A stretch of DNA of 64,000 bases from Paraphysoderma sedebokerense (GCA_025602915.1 JAHLJZ010000010.1:310001-374000); one strand, 5' to 3'; shown: positions 10,927 to 22,888, numbered from the stretch's first letter. Program-made: numbers and translations. The notes: generated by a model not told the origin, from the sequence alone.

Positions 10927-13900
10927 TTATACTAACATGCTTCCGTCCTCTACACCGAATTCAGGTATGGTTTCATCTAAAGTCATCAAATTAATTACTG
11001 ACATCAAACAGCAATGATTATAAGTGCGGAGTGAAGGAAGTTAATTGGTACCTAGCAGCATCTCGGACTCGTTATGAAATTTAAACGGCGACAACTCAAG
11101 ATTTTTTTTGGTTGACCCTGCATTTGGTTATAATATTAGCGTATGGGTTGGCTCGCAGCATGTTCAGCACAAATTACGTACCAGTGCGGGTCATGGCGGA
11201 AGACTTTAGACCAGTGCTCTGATTCTCTTTGTTACCTAATTTGGCAGAATTGGCTTTCACAGGTGTGCGCGCAATTTCTGATTTCGGTATAAACCCGAAT
11301 GAATCTAAGTATCGGCCACGAGCGAAGAAACATTAATTATGACTGAGCATTGATATCTTTCAGAGAAAAGCCCAAACGACATTACCCATGGCTTCAATAG
11401 GGTTGACCACATAGTCATCAGCTAATGGTGATTCACCGGATTGACCCCGTCGTAACGCTTCAGGAGTAGATGGATGAGAATGTGCTGTTGCAGGCGTGAC
11501 ATAATCTAGAATCTGATTGAGAGAGACGATTAATAAAAAATAAACGAAACAGCAAAAGATTGAGAAAGGAGGATAAGGTATGAGATAAACGAGTTCGGGA
11601 TAACACACTTTCTCGAACAACACCTCCTGGGCAGTCGTTTTGGGCCTCAACTTCCGCTTATTAGATTCCACCGCAGTGGACAGATGCTTATTTTCTTTTG
11701 TACGGACGTTCGATTCTACTACCTTACTCTGTTTTAGGTTCAATAGCCGATCCTTGCTACGTGTAATCGGGACGTTGTTGGTACGAGTTTTTAGCGCTAA
11801 ATTATACAGAAGTCAAAACACAGCATTCAAAGCTCCTACAAATATGAAACCTCCGTACGAATTTTTCCAGTGACCTGGTCAAGATTACTATTCGTAACTG
11901 CTGTAAAAGGAGCGATATTCTCGCGTGCCTCCGTAACTTCCGATGGAATAGGTTGTTCCAGAGTGACTTCCTCCACCGCCGATTTTACAGCAGGTTTGCC
12001 ACGACTGTGGAACAAGCTGAATGAGCGAGTACCAATAACAGACTCTGTAATTTTATCGTATGGTATTTGATTTGATGCTACCAGAAACAAGATAATAATG
12101 TCATGAATTCACAATTTGGCGAGCGAGGAAGTGTGAAGTTAGAGCAGGCCGTACATGCTATAATCCTTTTAACACCACATGAAATGTCCTTAATAGCCTA
12201 CAATCATGAAGAAACGTGGTTAATTCTGGCGAACAAGGCCAATGAACGGTGGAAAACGCACTTGAACGTTACAATGTCCTTCATCACCGTATAATGACAG
12301 TTTTGGACCCTCGTTCGGATAACCAAGACCTCTATGCCACAGAATCAGTCAAGAATTTAAAACGCCACTAGATATGAAAGTGTTGACGCACCCGGGCTCC
12401 GCTTTTCGATTCAAACGCTGTTTTAGTTCCATACGCGATGCTTCAACTTCCTCTAATTGTTCTTGCAATTTGGTCTGTAAAATCTGAATATTCTGGAAAA
12501 TTGCATTCTGCTCAGTTATGTATTTTGTCATTTTATCTGTTGTTGTGTCGATGGCATTTAGACCTATAAATAACATGTGAATAAATAACCCGCTGAAGGT
12601 ACCAATCGAGGATTATCGTTACTTGTCAGAGCGGAGTCGTTCAAACTACTCTGTAGACATCTGACTGCTTCGACGCCGGATTTGAGTAAAGAAGACAGCT
12701 GAATATCATTACTTCGCAAAATCTAATTCGGCAAGGATGTTAAGGGTTGAACAACATGGAAAACGTAAATAACCGAGTTACTTTTTTCTGGTCGAAAATA
12801 GTGGATTGCTTTGGAAGTTGTGATTTGATCTTGGCGCCGTCAATAACGTGATTAAAATCTTCATCTCCAATAATTTTATCAATCATTTCTAAATTAATAA
12901 CAAAAGTGTTCTCATATTAGGGAGCAAACAAGAGAAGTGAACACAATCAAGAGATCGTAATTACCGAAATCTCGTCCTCCCCGAGTCATGAGCTCAACCA
13001 AACACTTCCACAAGTACTTGGCTTTTTCAAGCATATCGTTCATACGGTCAACCGCTTCTGCTCCGTTCTCAATCTCCTTTAAATAAGAGTGTTCCTTTGT
13101 TAGGTTCAGAAATTCCTGCTTCAAAGTAGCGATGGTAGTGTTGAATTCATCATTCTGACACAAGTACTTTTGAGCCGTATCATTCCACAGACGTTGCTTC
13201 AACGACTGTTGCTGAGCTTCTGCTAGAAATTGAGTTGATTGAATATGTATTTGGTTCTGAACGGAAAAAAATTGACTCATCAGATTTCGACAATGGCGTC
13301 ATTTGTTCAAAGAGCGACAATATACCATGAGTGTTTCTTTTAATTCATCCAGCGACATGAGCCGTCGGGTACTGTCCACATCTAATACCGTGCCTGTGAA
13401 TTGCGTAATAGCAAGTGAGTGGTAATGTCGATACAGAAACTGCTATGTCATAGGTACCTGGTCGAATCTTATGCCTGTATTCGCGTCCGGCTACAACTTG
13501 CACAACATGATTTGAAATTGCGAGTAGCAACCGCTCGAACCTCATCAACTTAGTGTTACCTTTCTTATATAATGCATTTGAGGATTCGTTGGAATCCAAG
13601 GAGTAATCGTTTACCTTTCTCCGCGACATTCATCGAAGAAACTTCTCCGGACCCAGCACTCCCCTTTCAATTCTCCTTTCAGCTCTTCACACCATTTAAA
13701 CACTACATTCCTGAATTCTCTTGCCATCGTCTTATCAGCCACAGGATAGCATGATCGAAATGATTTGAGGGCACGGTCCTGATCTAATTTCGCAAACAAA
13801 AAATGGGCGATGAATTCGAAGGACTTGCCATTGCCGCTACTTCGTGAGAATAGATTGTGCGAGAGCGGAAGGTGAACATATTTTGTGTACTGATTTTCAG

Positions 13901-13964
13901 GGAACGAAAGGATTCGAAGATTGGTGAGGAAGAGTTGTTGTGGCGAGAGGGTACTATCTTGCAT
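10927..13964 (-). CDS. HAUS6: HAUS augmin-like complex subunit 6
   Basis: Augmin subunit that recruits gamma-tubulin to existing microtubules and so drives branching nucleation in spindles. The first exon (13964-13615) carries the HAUS6 N-terminal signature: FIAHFLFAKLDQDRALKSFR, then a CYPVADKTMAREFRNVVFKW block. A 74-nt intron (13614-13541) joins RSFFDECRGE to RFERLLLAISNHVVQ, aligning with the family's SLFLSPGGPKFIHLM segment. Downstream exons encode coiled coil (QNQIHIQSTQFLAEAQQQSL and after) and a segment EMIDKIIGDEDFNHVIDG that matches the family's conserved block before the second coiled coil. The tail is disordered and basic. The last two small exons (ending at 11174 or 10927) were chosen by splice consensus and phase only. 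Family call is firm, the 3' end is not. Confidence 0.82.
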
Positions 13965-14283
13965 GATTTGATGAAGTGATGTGAATCGACGACGGGATCA
14001 GATGGGTTTTTCGGGACGGAATCCTCAACTGGTCAAGCTCAATACCGTAGAGTTCTCTGTTCGTCTACGGCCGAAAAAGCTGCGAAGATGAATAGATTGC
14101 AAGAATGCATTCGTCCATAGGAATTATAACTGATAAACTCAATTTCAATTCTATTCAGCCTCACGTCCGTCTTCCAATAATTTCGCGAAATATATAATAA
14201 GGTTAAAGAAATCAACAGTTTAAGCTCTATTGTACATAATCTAGAGGTAATATCTTAATAAACTCCTGAAGAGGACCTCATCT
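13965..14283. other. Intergenic region between HAUS6 and flotillin
   Basis: About 320 bp hold the upstream region of HAUS6 and the 3' end of the flotillin gene. AT-rich near the flotillin stop. No other feature is visible. Confidence 0.5.
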
Positions 14284-15783
14284 CTACTTTCTGGATGGTT
14301 TTCCTTCGGTGTTGCCCATTTGAGCTAACCAAGCTGGAGGACTGATGCCAGTTTGATCCTTGATTGTTCCCAACAACGGCGGCAAGACTTGGAAGATATC
14401 ACGAATAGCCTTTCCTGGATCGCTCGAACCTCCATCACCAGTATTCCAAACTGTGATATTAGGTTGCAAACCTTGAATGGCTTTAGCATTTTCTTGAGCA
14501 AGTTCCCGAAACACGCCCTTCTCCATCATTAAGAATTGTAATCCCAAAGAAGGATCTTTAAATGCTTGCACAATGGTATCGATACCTTCAGACTGCGCAA
14601 GATAGAGCTTTTTCAAACCTTCGGCTTGCTTTTCTACCTCATACTGCTTCATGTCACTGGCCTTTCCTACCTCGTATGCACGAGCATCGGCAATTGCCTT
14701 GATCTTTTCGGCTTCGACTGTTGTTCTGGCCAACTCTGCAGCTCTGATTTTCTCAACGTTGAGCATGGCTCTCTTTTTTTCCAATTCGGCATTCAACTCA
14801 GCTTCTTTCATTTGAGCAGCTTGTTCGGTTTCAATCTTGGTAAGTCGCACACGTTGGTTATATTCAGTTTCTTTGATTTCACGTTGAGTGTTCGATTCAG
14901 CGATGGCCATTCTGCGATGATTCTCAAAGGCAATCTGATCAGCGTCCAATCTTGCTATTTCTTGAGCGGTTTTTGCTGTACGTTCTTTTTCTCCGATTTC
15001 ACCCCTCATTTTGGCTTCTGCGACATCAATACGAGCTTGGTTGACTGCATTCTCATAAGTTTTTTGCATAAGCTGTTTGAAATAGGCAGTGTCCGGGGTA
15101 TCTTGCAATTCTTTCAAATTCATGTTCTATGTCATGCCGATGAAACAGGGAATAAAACGAAAATATAGTGGTTAGTTCATCCATTTGGCGGCCATGAACA
15201 GTAAAGGTGTGTAAATTCACGTACATATAACTTGAGACCCAGAGGTGCCAATTCACCTTGAATAAGGGGGACAACGGTGTCCAAAAAGGCTTTACGAGAT
15301 TTGAACAGTTCTTCAATTGACAATGTACTAATGACGACTCGAGTTTCACCTTCAATGATACCCATTACCACATTCCTAACTTTGCTATCGATTTGAGATT
15401 CAGAATCTGTATTTACAAAGTTTCGGCAGTAGATATGAAGTGATTTTTCGTCGTCCTTATTCACCCCAATGGTGTAAACGGCGGGCAAAACAAAAGGAAG
15501 CTTTTCAGCTGACATGACTTTTAAGTCGAGCGAATAATTCATCGGTGCCACATCAAAACGTGCAACCCTTTGAATTCCTGGCCAGACAAGTCCAGTTTTG
15601 GAAATTTTGAATTCTCTGATACCGAAACCGGTTATACAGAGATATTCATTGGGCCTGGAGGGGACGTGTACAAGCACGAATGGAGAAGTGGGCTGAAGTT
15701 AGGCATCCCTTCATTTAAAGCATACTTATAAAAACATATGTCATAAATGCATAAACTTACGAGGCAATATGATATAATACCAT
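14284..15783 (-). CDS. Flotillin-like SPFH protein
   Basis: Membrane scaffold of the SPFH family, acting on the cytosolic face of plasma membrane or endosomes. Three exons are inferred. The first is only 23 nt (15783-15761) and encodes MVLYHIAS up to a split Ser codon. Exon 2 (15654 to about 15222) continues PNEYLCITGFGIREFKISK, so the spliced N-terminus matches the conserved flotillin start (MPWYHVSEPNEYLAITG). Exon 3 (about 15128-14284) restores LYNMNLKELQDT and the flotillin helical region, with AVNQARIDVAEAKMRGEIGE and many Glu-Ala repeats (AELNAELEKKRAMLNVEK) typical of the coiled-coil half. The C-terminus is Gly/Pro-rich. Full length for the family, high confidence. Fungi have it patchily. 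Confidence 0.93.
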
Positions 15784-16347
15784 GTTGGATGAACTCGAAA
15801 TATGTCGGGACTGTAACGAAGTGGGGTCGAAGTGCTGAAGAGGAGACGGGAGTGAGACGAATTGGTTTACAAACTCAGCGGACGGGTTTACAAACTCAGC
15901 GGACGCGTTTCGCAGAGGAGCTCTTAGCAGGGGACAGGGGAACGTCCGTGCCAGCCAACGATAAGATACAAGTCATCATCGCTGCGATAGCTGTCAGCAG
16001 TGATGATATTGTGCTTTATGCATATAGACAGTATATTCAGACTTGCCATGATATATGTTTGATCACAAAAATAAATTCCATTTCGGATCAGAGTTAACAT
16101 GTTACGAACAGTTATACAGTCCGTTGACGATTCCCATGCTATTCCTTTATGCTATCTCCAACATCTGAATTGGCATCGTATAATTTTGATCCCAGCAGTC
16201 TAGATAATTCTTTCACACTGTTGACCATTTCTGGGGCTGTGAATAGTGATTCTGGCATAGGAGGATGTGATTGGGGGAAATTCTTTAATCGTCAAGTAAA
16301 GAAATGGAATTTGAAGATGTCAGTTTATCTTTGACGTGGAATGGAGT
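15784..16347. other. Intergenic region with a small tandem repeat
   Basis: This 560-bp gap separates the flotillin start from the SCAI stop. It includes two adjacent near-perfect copies of a 21-bp unit at about 15864-15905. An open plus-strand frame here has no recognisable domain, so I treat it as non-coding upstream sequence of flotillin. Confidence 0.5.
15864..15905. repeat. Two tandem copies of a 21-bp unit
   Basis: The unit GGTTTACAAACTCAGCGGAC plus one further G occurs twice in direct succession. It lies upstream of the flotillin start. Two copies can arise by replication slippage; a regulatory role is only a possibility. Confidence 0.7.
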
Positions 16348-18797
16348 TCACTGAAATAGAATCAGAAGTAAAGGTACCGCCGCTGTTTTCATTTCCTTGT
16401 GTTGTAAGAATATAGATTTTGTAATGACAAATCGAACTATGAATTGTCGTAGAAAGTCATCCTGCATAAACCTCTTGAAAGCTTTATCTGAAAGGAAGTC
16501 GATATCAACAGATCCTCCAGCGGGACAGCGAGCGCAAATCAACACATACCAATTCCTTCCCACGAATTGACCATCTCTGCGACCTTGCTCTCCCACATTC
16601 CTAGAAACGACAGACATTTGCCCCAAGTTTCGGGATCGCTCTGTGTAACTTCTGATATAATTGAAAATCCGAGTAAGGGCGAATGAAGAAATAATGTAAA
16701 TATAGATCCGGCTGACTTGTTATCTATGAATTGATAGCGAAGTCAGGAGTCAATGCAGTGATATAGGTTGTTTGATCGAGATAGTTACCAGAAAAGATTG
16801 AAGGATATTCCGTCGGTGACAGCAGGAACACCGAAGGCGGGCCGAATATCTTGGGAAAATTCTGCATTATATAATGCGTTAGTATTGGTACAATGGAACT
16901 CCCCCTGTCATACACTCACCATGTATGTATGGCTGGCATTGGAATCCACAATGACGAATAATGGCTTCCTCGAAAAAGGGATTAAATCAGCCGGGTGAAC
17001 ACAATTTAGAGGAATCGAATCGACAGCATCCCTCCGGGTGGCGGTCATGGCCCCACCAGAGAAGAGCGAGATATATTCTGATTTCAATTCAGCTGTAGCC
17101 TCAGTTGATTGTGTCGAACTCGTTCCATCTGCAGAAAGATAAAGCAGTAACGCCATATTTTCATTGATATCCTTCAGGCAAAAAAGTCAGCTAAAATAAA
17201 TCGACGAAGAATGCTGATATTATATACCTTGAACGCAGTTGTTAAATATAAAAAGAGTTGCGAAAAAACAGGGTTATATAAGAGATATTTGTGGGGATTT
17301 CCTCTCCTGGTTGATTTATCGCCCGTCTGATTGGTTTGATTTCCAGTGGTGGGGTCATCAACTTCTGATACTGCTGAATTGGCACTCTGCGTAGTGTCTG
17401 ACGGTTTGTTGCTCAGGGGCTCCCTTTCTAAAGATTGAAGCATTCGATACACATCTAATGTCAGCTCGGAGAATTTAACCTGTAAGACAAAGTCAATGAG
17501 CTGCGCTGAAACCATGAAACTGATGCTTTACTAAACCTGATTGTGGCAACTTCCAACCAACACAGCTTCCTGTAGGCGCAGCCTGGGGCTCCCGTCCTTG
17601 TCATAACGTGCAGACCGTTCAGTCTGCAATCTGCAGGGAACTGCAAGGATAGCCCCGCGATTGTCCACTGGTAATTTTTTGTCACTATCCAAGAATGTTA
17701 CTATTTCTTGCGCCACCAGTTTCCATTCCGATGCATCCGTGGGCTGATAAACTTCAATATACTCTTCTATCAGCGTATACATCTCCTCGGTGAGTTTTTT
17801 GACAAGATCTTTCCTATTCAATAACAGACAAACTACGATGTATCGAGCATAATAACGGAGTCGCTTAATCATGAGTCCTGGGCTGTTGTTGTACATCAAT
17901 CAATTGTGGGAGCGAAAACGACTGAAGAATGCAACCACTCACTTTTTGGTCTCCATCACGTCTCTGAAATACGACCTTTCGCGAATGGCTTCATAAAAAA
18001 CGAAAGCTTCTTGGAGGTAGTTCGTTTCAGATGTACGTAAGCTATTTCATTCCATGTGAAAGTTAATTTCACTGCCTTCGAATTGCTCAAGCCAACGAAG
18101 CTGAAGAAGCGAAAGCGTACTAGTAACTGAAAGAGAGAAGGTTAGAATTGTGATAAAGGCTTGTGGAATCTTATATAAACGTACTGATAATATAACTGCC
18201 CAATTTTGGAAGCTATCTCTCCGATTTCTACCATCAACGTCAATATTCTTAATATTCTGTAATCATGATCTCGAATATGATCGGAACCTACCATATCGCT
18301 TGAGACCAAAATATTCCTTATTCTCCAATATCTTCCTATGCTGCTGTTGAAATTTCCACAACTTTCGAGTGTCGTAATTAAGGGAGTAAGGTTTTGTTTA
18401 ATCTTGGACTAGACAAACACGTTTCCACATACTTTGGTAAACACTTCAAAACTCTTCTGAAAGTATGGATCTAAATGCGCAGATGCAAATATATATTAAT
18501 ATAAAACCTATCGTGGTATAAATACATTAGAGACGTACACCATGTCTTATAACTTGCTGTCAATGGCAAATCTCTGTAGTAGTTAATGTGTTAGTTGACA
18601 AAAGTTCGCGACGAGAACGGCAATTTTGAGGGTTGGTAAATCTGAGATTCTCACTTTAGTCCACTAAACAGCTGATGTGACTTATCAAGCAAGTATTGAA
18701 ATTCTTCTACGATTTTACTAGGAGCTGGTTGCTCGACCTGTTCACTTTGGTTTTCGGTTGTGGCTGTGCTGTCCGATTTTGAGGCTTCCGAATTCAT
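16348..18797 (-). CDS. SCAI: SCAI homologue (suppressor of cancer cell invasion family)
   Basis: SCAI-family protein. The animal protein represses MAL/SRF-dependent transcription and acts in double-strand-break repair; the fungal role is not established. The start is ATG 18797, encoding a Ser/Thr/Gln-rich leader and KIVEEFQYLLDKSHQLFSGL. Later exons give DLPLTASYKTWYPYFQKSFE, LWKFQQQHRKILENKEYFGL, RYEIGEIASKIGQLYYQY, LRTSETNYLQEAFVFYEAIR and KRLRYYARYIVVCLLLNRKD. The C-terminal half has ELTLDVYRMLQSLEREPL, RRGNPHKYLLYNPVFSQLFL, HPADLIPFSRKPLFVIVDS and FGPPSVFLLSPTEYPSIF. Each block follows the family in order, so the gene appears essentially full length, with many short introns. The final residues after the FLRQFIVRFVITK segment are less certain. 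Confidence 0.93.
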
Positions 18798-18994
18798 ATT
18801 GGGATCGAAGGCTTGAGGCTAAGGAGGTGAAAGAAAGATGATACAGAAAATTGACAGAGAGGAGAGAAGTGTCTTGAGGTGTGTTCGAAGAAGAACTCAA
18901 CAGGTGGACAGAAACAAGTCACCAGAAGTGATGGGCAGACAGAGAGAGTTTGCTTCGGTGATGCGACGTCTGATCGGTTCTCGTCATTGACACC
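18798..18994. promoter_or_regulatory. Putative bidirectional promoter, SCAI / AhpD-like gene A
   Basis: Only 197 bp separate the two divergent start codons. No clear TATA box or named factor site was identified. Shared control is inferred from spacing. Confidence 0.4.
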
Positions 18995-20060
18995 ATGGAC
19001 GATGAGGCCTTACATTCCCTTCAAAGGCACTTTCCTCAATTATCACAGGAGTTGCAGTATATCTTGATAACGCTCATTGTACGTTCCGTTTATATAAAAT
19101 CACTGTTCAGTAATGCAACTCTTGACTTTTCTTCAATTCATAGGCTACAATCTTGCGGCGCCTTGATGTCGTTTCGTATTGTATGGAAGTAGCTCTAAGA
19201 GGCAGTCATAAGAACGAACCGTCTTCGAAGGTGGATTTCGTTTTAAAACTTAAGGACGCCCTGTTAAAGTTGTCATGTTTGTGTGGGATGCCCAAGGTTA
19301 ATACAGTTGTCATCTTTACTGGTGACTATTCTTAATCTAATCTTTAGCATAAGGTTTTAGACGCCTATGTTGTAATAAGTAAAGCAATTGTCGAGTGGTC
19401 TCCGAAATTGAAAGATGCGCTACCTACCACTCCCTCGAGGTAAATCCATTTCATGCTTCCGTCACGAAAATGAAGCTTCGAATTGATGCATTGGACTTTT
19501 CCAAGGCCCAAAGCCTTGCCAGATACCGTCATCGAGGCCGGAAAAGAATGTATCAATCAAATGTATGGGAATCATGGTAAGAATCTGTATTCAACCCTGT
19601 GTCCTCTCTCTTTTTTGTCAAGTGTATCAACTGCATTCTGATAGCGACAAGGATATACGAAATATTTGATTCGACGTATGGGCCGGAAGTGTCTCAACAC
19701 ATAATTCAAAACGTTTACGGCAGTTTATTATCGTTTGAGGAATACTTGAACCTCGAAGAGACTAAACTCTCTATTGTTGTTGCCCTCTATGTCATGGATT
19801 GCAGGGCGCAGCTAAAAGGGCATGTCCTGTAAGTTCCATATCTTTAACTAATTTAGCTAAATTTTGTTTCTAATGTCGTTGATTTCCTGCTTGGTTTTCG
19901 TAGAGGGGCAGCGAATATGGGGCTTGATGAAAGTGATTTGGTTGCTCTATTCAAATTTGTGCAGCAAGTTTGTGAATTGCTGGACGAGCATATCGATTTG
20001 CCATTTTATTTGGCTGACATTTACCCTAGCCTCAAGAATGACATTAGAAGCCAAATTTAA
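18995..20060 (+). CDS. AhpD/carboxymuconolactone-decarboxylase-like protein, copy A
   Basis: All-helical protein resembling the AhpD/CMD fold; function unknown. Six exons are inferred: 18995-19078, 19144-19296, 19354-19439, an exon starting near 19506, one starting near 19646, and a last one from about 19904 to the stop at 20060. The spliced protein reads KVDFVLKLKDALLKLSCLCG, then GMPKVLDAYVVISKAIVEW, EAGKECINQMYGNHG, and the second half ETKLSIVVALYVMDCRAQLK followed by HVLGAANMGLDESDLVALF. These follow the CMD pattern (helix, GxPxALxA, then a hxxxAxxxxxxQLxxHxxGAxxxG block). No AhpD CxxC redox pair is visible. A diverged paralogue faces it on the other strand at 20320-21511. Confidence 0.75.
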
Positions 20061-20319
20061 AATGCAGATGCCCAGAAGCCAAAAGTTGACGAAAGACATT
20101 CGGCATTTGGATCACTCGGCATATTTATTTTCACTGTTATTAGAGTTTAGTTGGGATTTAGCGATAGTCTTGCAAAGACTAATGTTTGAAAACTTAACAT
20201 CTGCATGTACAGAGCGGGTCTTATCATGCTCGATGAAGAAATTAATCAATATAGCTATTCGCGTGACATGATTCCGTCCTCAAGATTGTTTATCCCAAAC
20301 TTTCGATATTTCAATGCCG

Positions 20320-21511
20320 TCAATCAGAAAACAATCCAGAAGCAACGTCCCCTAAGTTCTGCGGTTGACGTAACGCAACTCCCATAGCTTTGGTTGCCTT
20401 TCTTGTAAATCTAAAAATATCGACTAACGTTTCCTGCTTTAATCCCACATTACTAGCTCCACTGTTATAGTCATTGAAGGGCGATACGTATGAACGTAAC
20501 AAAAGTTAAATAGTTTCCGCAATTAGCATGTCTCCCCAACAATTGAGTACAGGATGTAAAGTTGACCTACATCACATGTCCTCTCAACCATGTTTCCGCT
20601 TCCAGAGCGTACAGATGAACAATAATGCATGCTTTAGTTTCGAATGCATTCAATAATTCAGTATGAGATAGGATATGACCATAAACGTCTTGAATCTCGT
20701 ACACAGCGAGATCCGGATAGAACTCTGTCTCGAGCAGTGATAATATTCTTTCCGCTAAAAAGTGACGCAATTGAGAACGGTGACATGATATTTGTTATAT
20801 TTCGTAGCGTGAAGAATGACCCGAATTGGTTAGTTGGCAGGAAAACTCCACGACAGAGCCCAAAGAATACTGCAGGAAACTGAACTAACCATCAGTTCCA
20901 TACATTAGTTTCAAGAACTCCGTCCCACTCTCCCTCACCTGCTTATAATTTGAGTACCTCTCTTCAGTGCGGGACGCAGATCTCGGTAGTAAACTCAACA
21001 ATGCTTCATCGAACGATTTAATTCCACGGTTGACCGCTAGAAAGGCGTCTAGGGCCTGTTCATCGTTTTAACCGTTGAATCAATTAAAAAGATAATGTCA
21101 GCTGAAAATACCGATAGCGTCAAGACTGCTGCAATGTTGAATGATAGTAATGGATAATGGAAATGGAAATGAAGAAAATATTAAACGAATGTCTTACCCT
21201 CGGCAGCCCTGATAATAATGACAGTTTCAGGATTGAGTCTTTGACTTTCAAAATAAATTTTATCTGATCTTCCAAGTTTGAAGGGTGTAACCTTGTTAAA
21301 GCCGCCTCAACTGTCTCTGTGATGATATCTAGTTTCTTATGGATGGCCGCCTGGAAAGATAGAGTCAAAGAGTTAAGGGCAATAAGAACGCCGACGAAGG
21401 AATATGACATGGCACTGTGTAGCTTACAATGTTGATAAGAAGAACATATAGAAGCTCCGTAGAGATACCGGGATACTCTGATGTTAGTGAATATAATGCC
21501 TGAGATTCCAT
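20320..21511 (-). CDS. AhpD/carboxymuconolactone-decarboxylase-like protein, copy B
   Basis: Paralogue of the gene at 18995-20060, in the opposite orientation. It starts MESQALYSLTSEYPGISTEL, aligned with MDDEALHSLQRHFPQLSQEL of copy A. It keeps the exon 2 block (IKFILKVKDSILKLSLLSGL), the QALDAFLAVNRGIKSFDEAL block, and LKLMYGTDG before the second half. That half has VYEIQDVYGHILSHTELLNA and KACIIVHLYALEAETWLRGH, then a last exon with NVGLKQETLVDIFRFTRKAT. Intron positions appear to match copy A, which supports duplication. The encoded residues have diverged widely. An alternative upstream ATG at 21598 would add 29 residues; I prefer 21511 by analogy with copy A. Confidence 0.7.
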
Positions 21512-21688
21512 ACTGTTGTGTCTCGTCCTCGCAACCGTGAGTGTGGAGAGAGTAGCCCGTCGCGGACAAACCGACTTGGTGGACTGACTCGTCTTCATTT
21601 GACAATCCTATTGTCCATCAAAACCTATTGAATCAATCTATCATTTTACCCATCTTGCCTTATAGTTTCTTCATCGCATATACTATTC
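21512..21688. promoter_or_regulatory. Putative bidirectional promoter, AhpD-like gene B / SAM-domain gene
   Basis: About 177 bp lie between divergent starts. It is short enough that both promoters must overlap or adjoin. If copy B actually starts at 21598 the gap falls to 90 bp. No factor site is identified. Confidence 0.35.
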
Positions 21689-22707
21689 ATGCAACAGAGT
21701 ATTCCTTCCTCACCACCACTCATTCGACGAAAGAGATCTATCACTTTGTCGTCGGCATCCCTAACTGAAGTCGCGACAAAATCCTTGGTGTCAACCACAT
21801 TGAATACGTTGAAATCACCAACTACTCCAATATCGAGTTGGAATTTTGAAGATATTGAAAACTGGTACAATATGAACAGTTCATTACGTTTTTTGCGCTC
21901 ATATTATGGGCCAATCCGATCAACACCTCCTTCTAACTCATCTTCTTCCTTTTCCACTTTTCTGAATTCCTTCTCTGCCAAATAATTAATGGATTGAAAG
22001 GATCAGATCACTCCTCTTGCCAAATGCGATAGAAAAGAGACTCATCGGTTTTGTTCATGAAAGAGTATTGGTACCCAAAACATTATTTCAACTACAGAAA
22101 GGAGATTTACTGGAATTGGGAATTCACCGTGTATGGGTAAATGTCGTGATGGGTTACATCAATGCATTGAAGATCGGAAGAACTGGTAAGTGCAATCAAA
22201 ATCTTTAAATGTGAACGAGTGAGATGCATCTTTTAAAGTCGGTAATGGCGGTGGCGATTTGAGTGGTGATTTGCCGTACTCCAAGTTAACACCTGAGCAA
22301 AGGCTGACGACGATTTCGAACGGTGACACTTCTTTTTCTCCGCACCCTGCTCATATTGTGTAGAATCGATTCCAATCTCTATCCTCATTCAAACGTCCAT
22401 TCTGACGGAACTCTTGATCCAATTTGATACCAAACTAACTATGTCTACGCAAACCGAATCACACATGTCTGCGGAATTGCACGCCATCGAATCCATGATC
22501 CAATCTTCCAATCAACAAGTTTTGAAGGTTATAGACAATAAGTTCAAAATTGTTCAGGATGATCTTGCCGTCGTGAAAGAAGAACTCCAGAGAAATAGGA
22601 ATGCGACGAGTTCGGTGTCTGGAACGGGGCTCGGATCGTTCGTTGATGGAATGTGTATAGGAGGCCTAGTGACTTTTATTTGGTTTAAGTTTATAATGAA
22701 GGATTAA
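21689..22707 (+). CDS. SAM-domain protein, possibly with coiled coil and membrane tail
   Basis: SAM-like interaction-domain protein of unknown function. Exon 1 (21689-21864) encodes a Ser/Thr-rich leader ending in SSWNFEDIENW. Exon 2 (22001-22185) continues in phase with IRSLLLPNAIEKRLIGFVHE and KTLFQLQKGDLLELGI, a clear SAM pattern. Exon 3 starts at 22239 (VGNGGGDLSGDLPYSKLTPE). Read straight through, the frame stops at 22361-22363. If a 41-nt GT-AG interval at 22323-22363 is removed, the frame continues in phase through a coiled coil (MIQSSNQQVLKVIDNKFKIV) to a hydrophobic C-terminal helix (VDGMCIGGLVTFIWFKF) and stop at 22707. Otherwise a separate small tail-anchored protein would start at 22441. 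SAM call is good; the fusion is a proposal. Confidence 0.65.
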
Positions 22708-22888
22708 GTATTGTAATCAATTGCTATCGGTGCCATTAAAAGGTATGATTCGCTCATAGACAGTTAAAATCGCTTCGGTTCCTCAATTTTCACTAATTCA
22801 AGATGCGTATTTGTCCTATGCTCAGGGTTGCCTTATTACACCATCCACAGACATCAATGGGTATATGAGCTGAAATCAAAGAATCAAT

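Noticed and set aside
14566-15168. 200-codon plus-strand frame rich in Phe, Cys and Leu
   Set aside because: It is the antisense of the flotillin coiled-coil exon.
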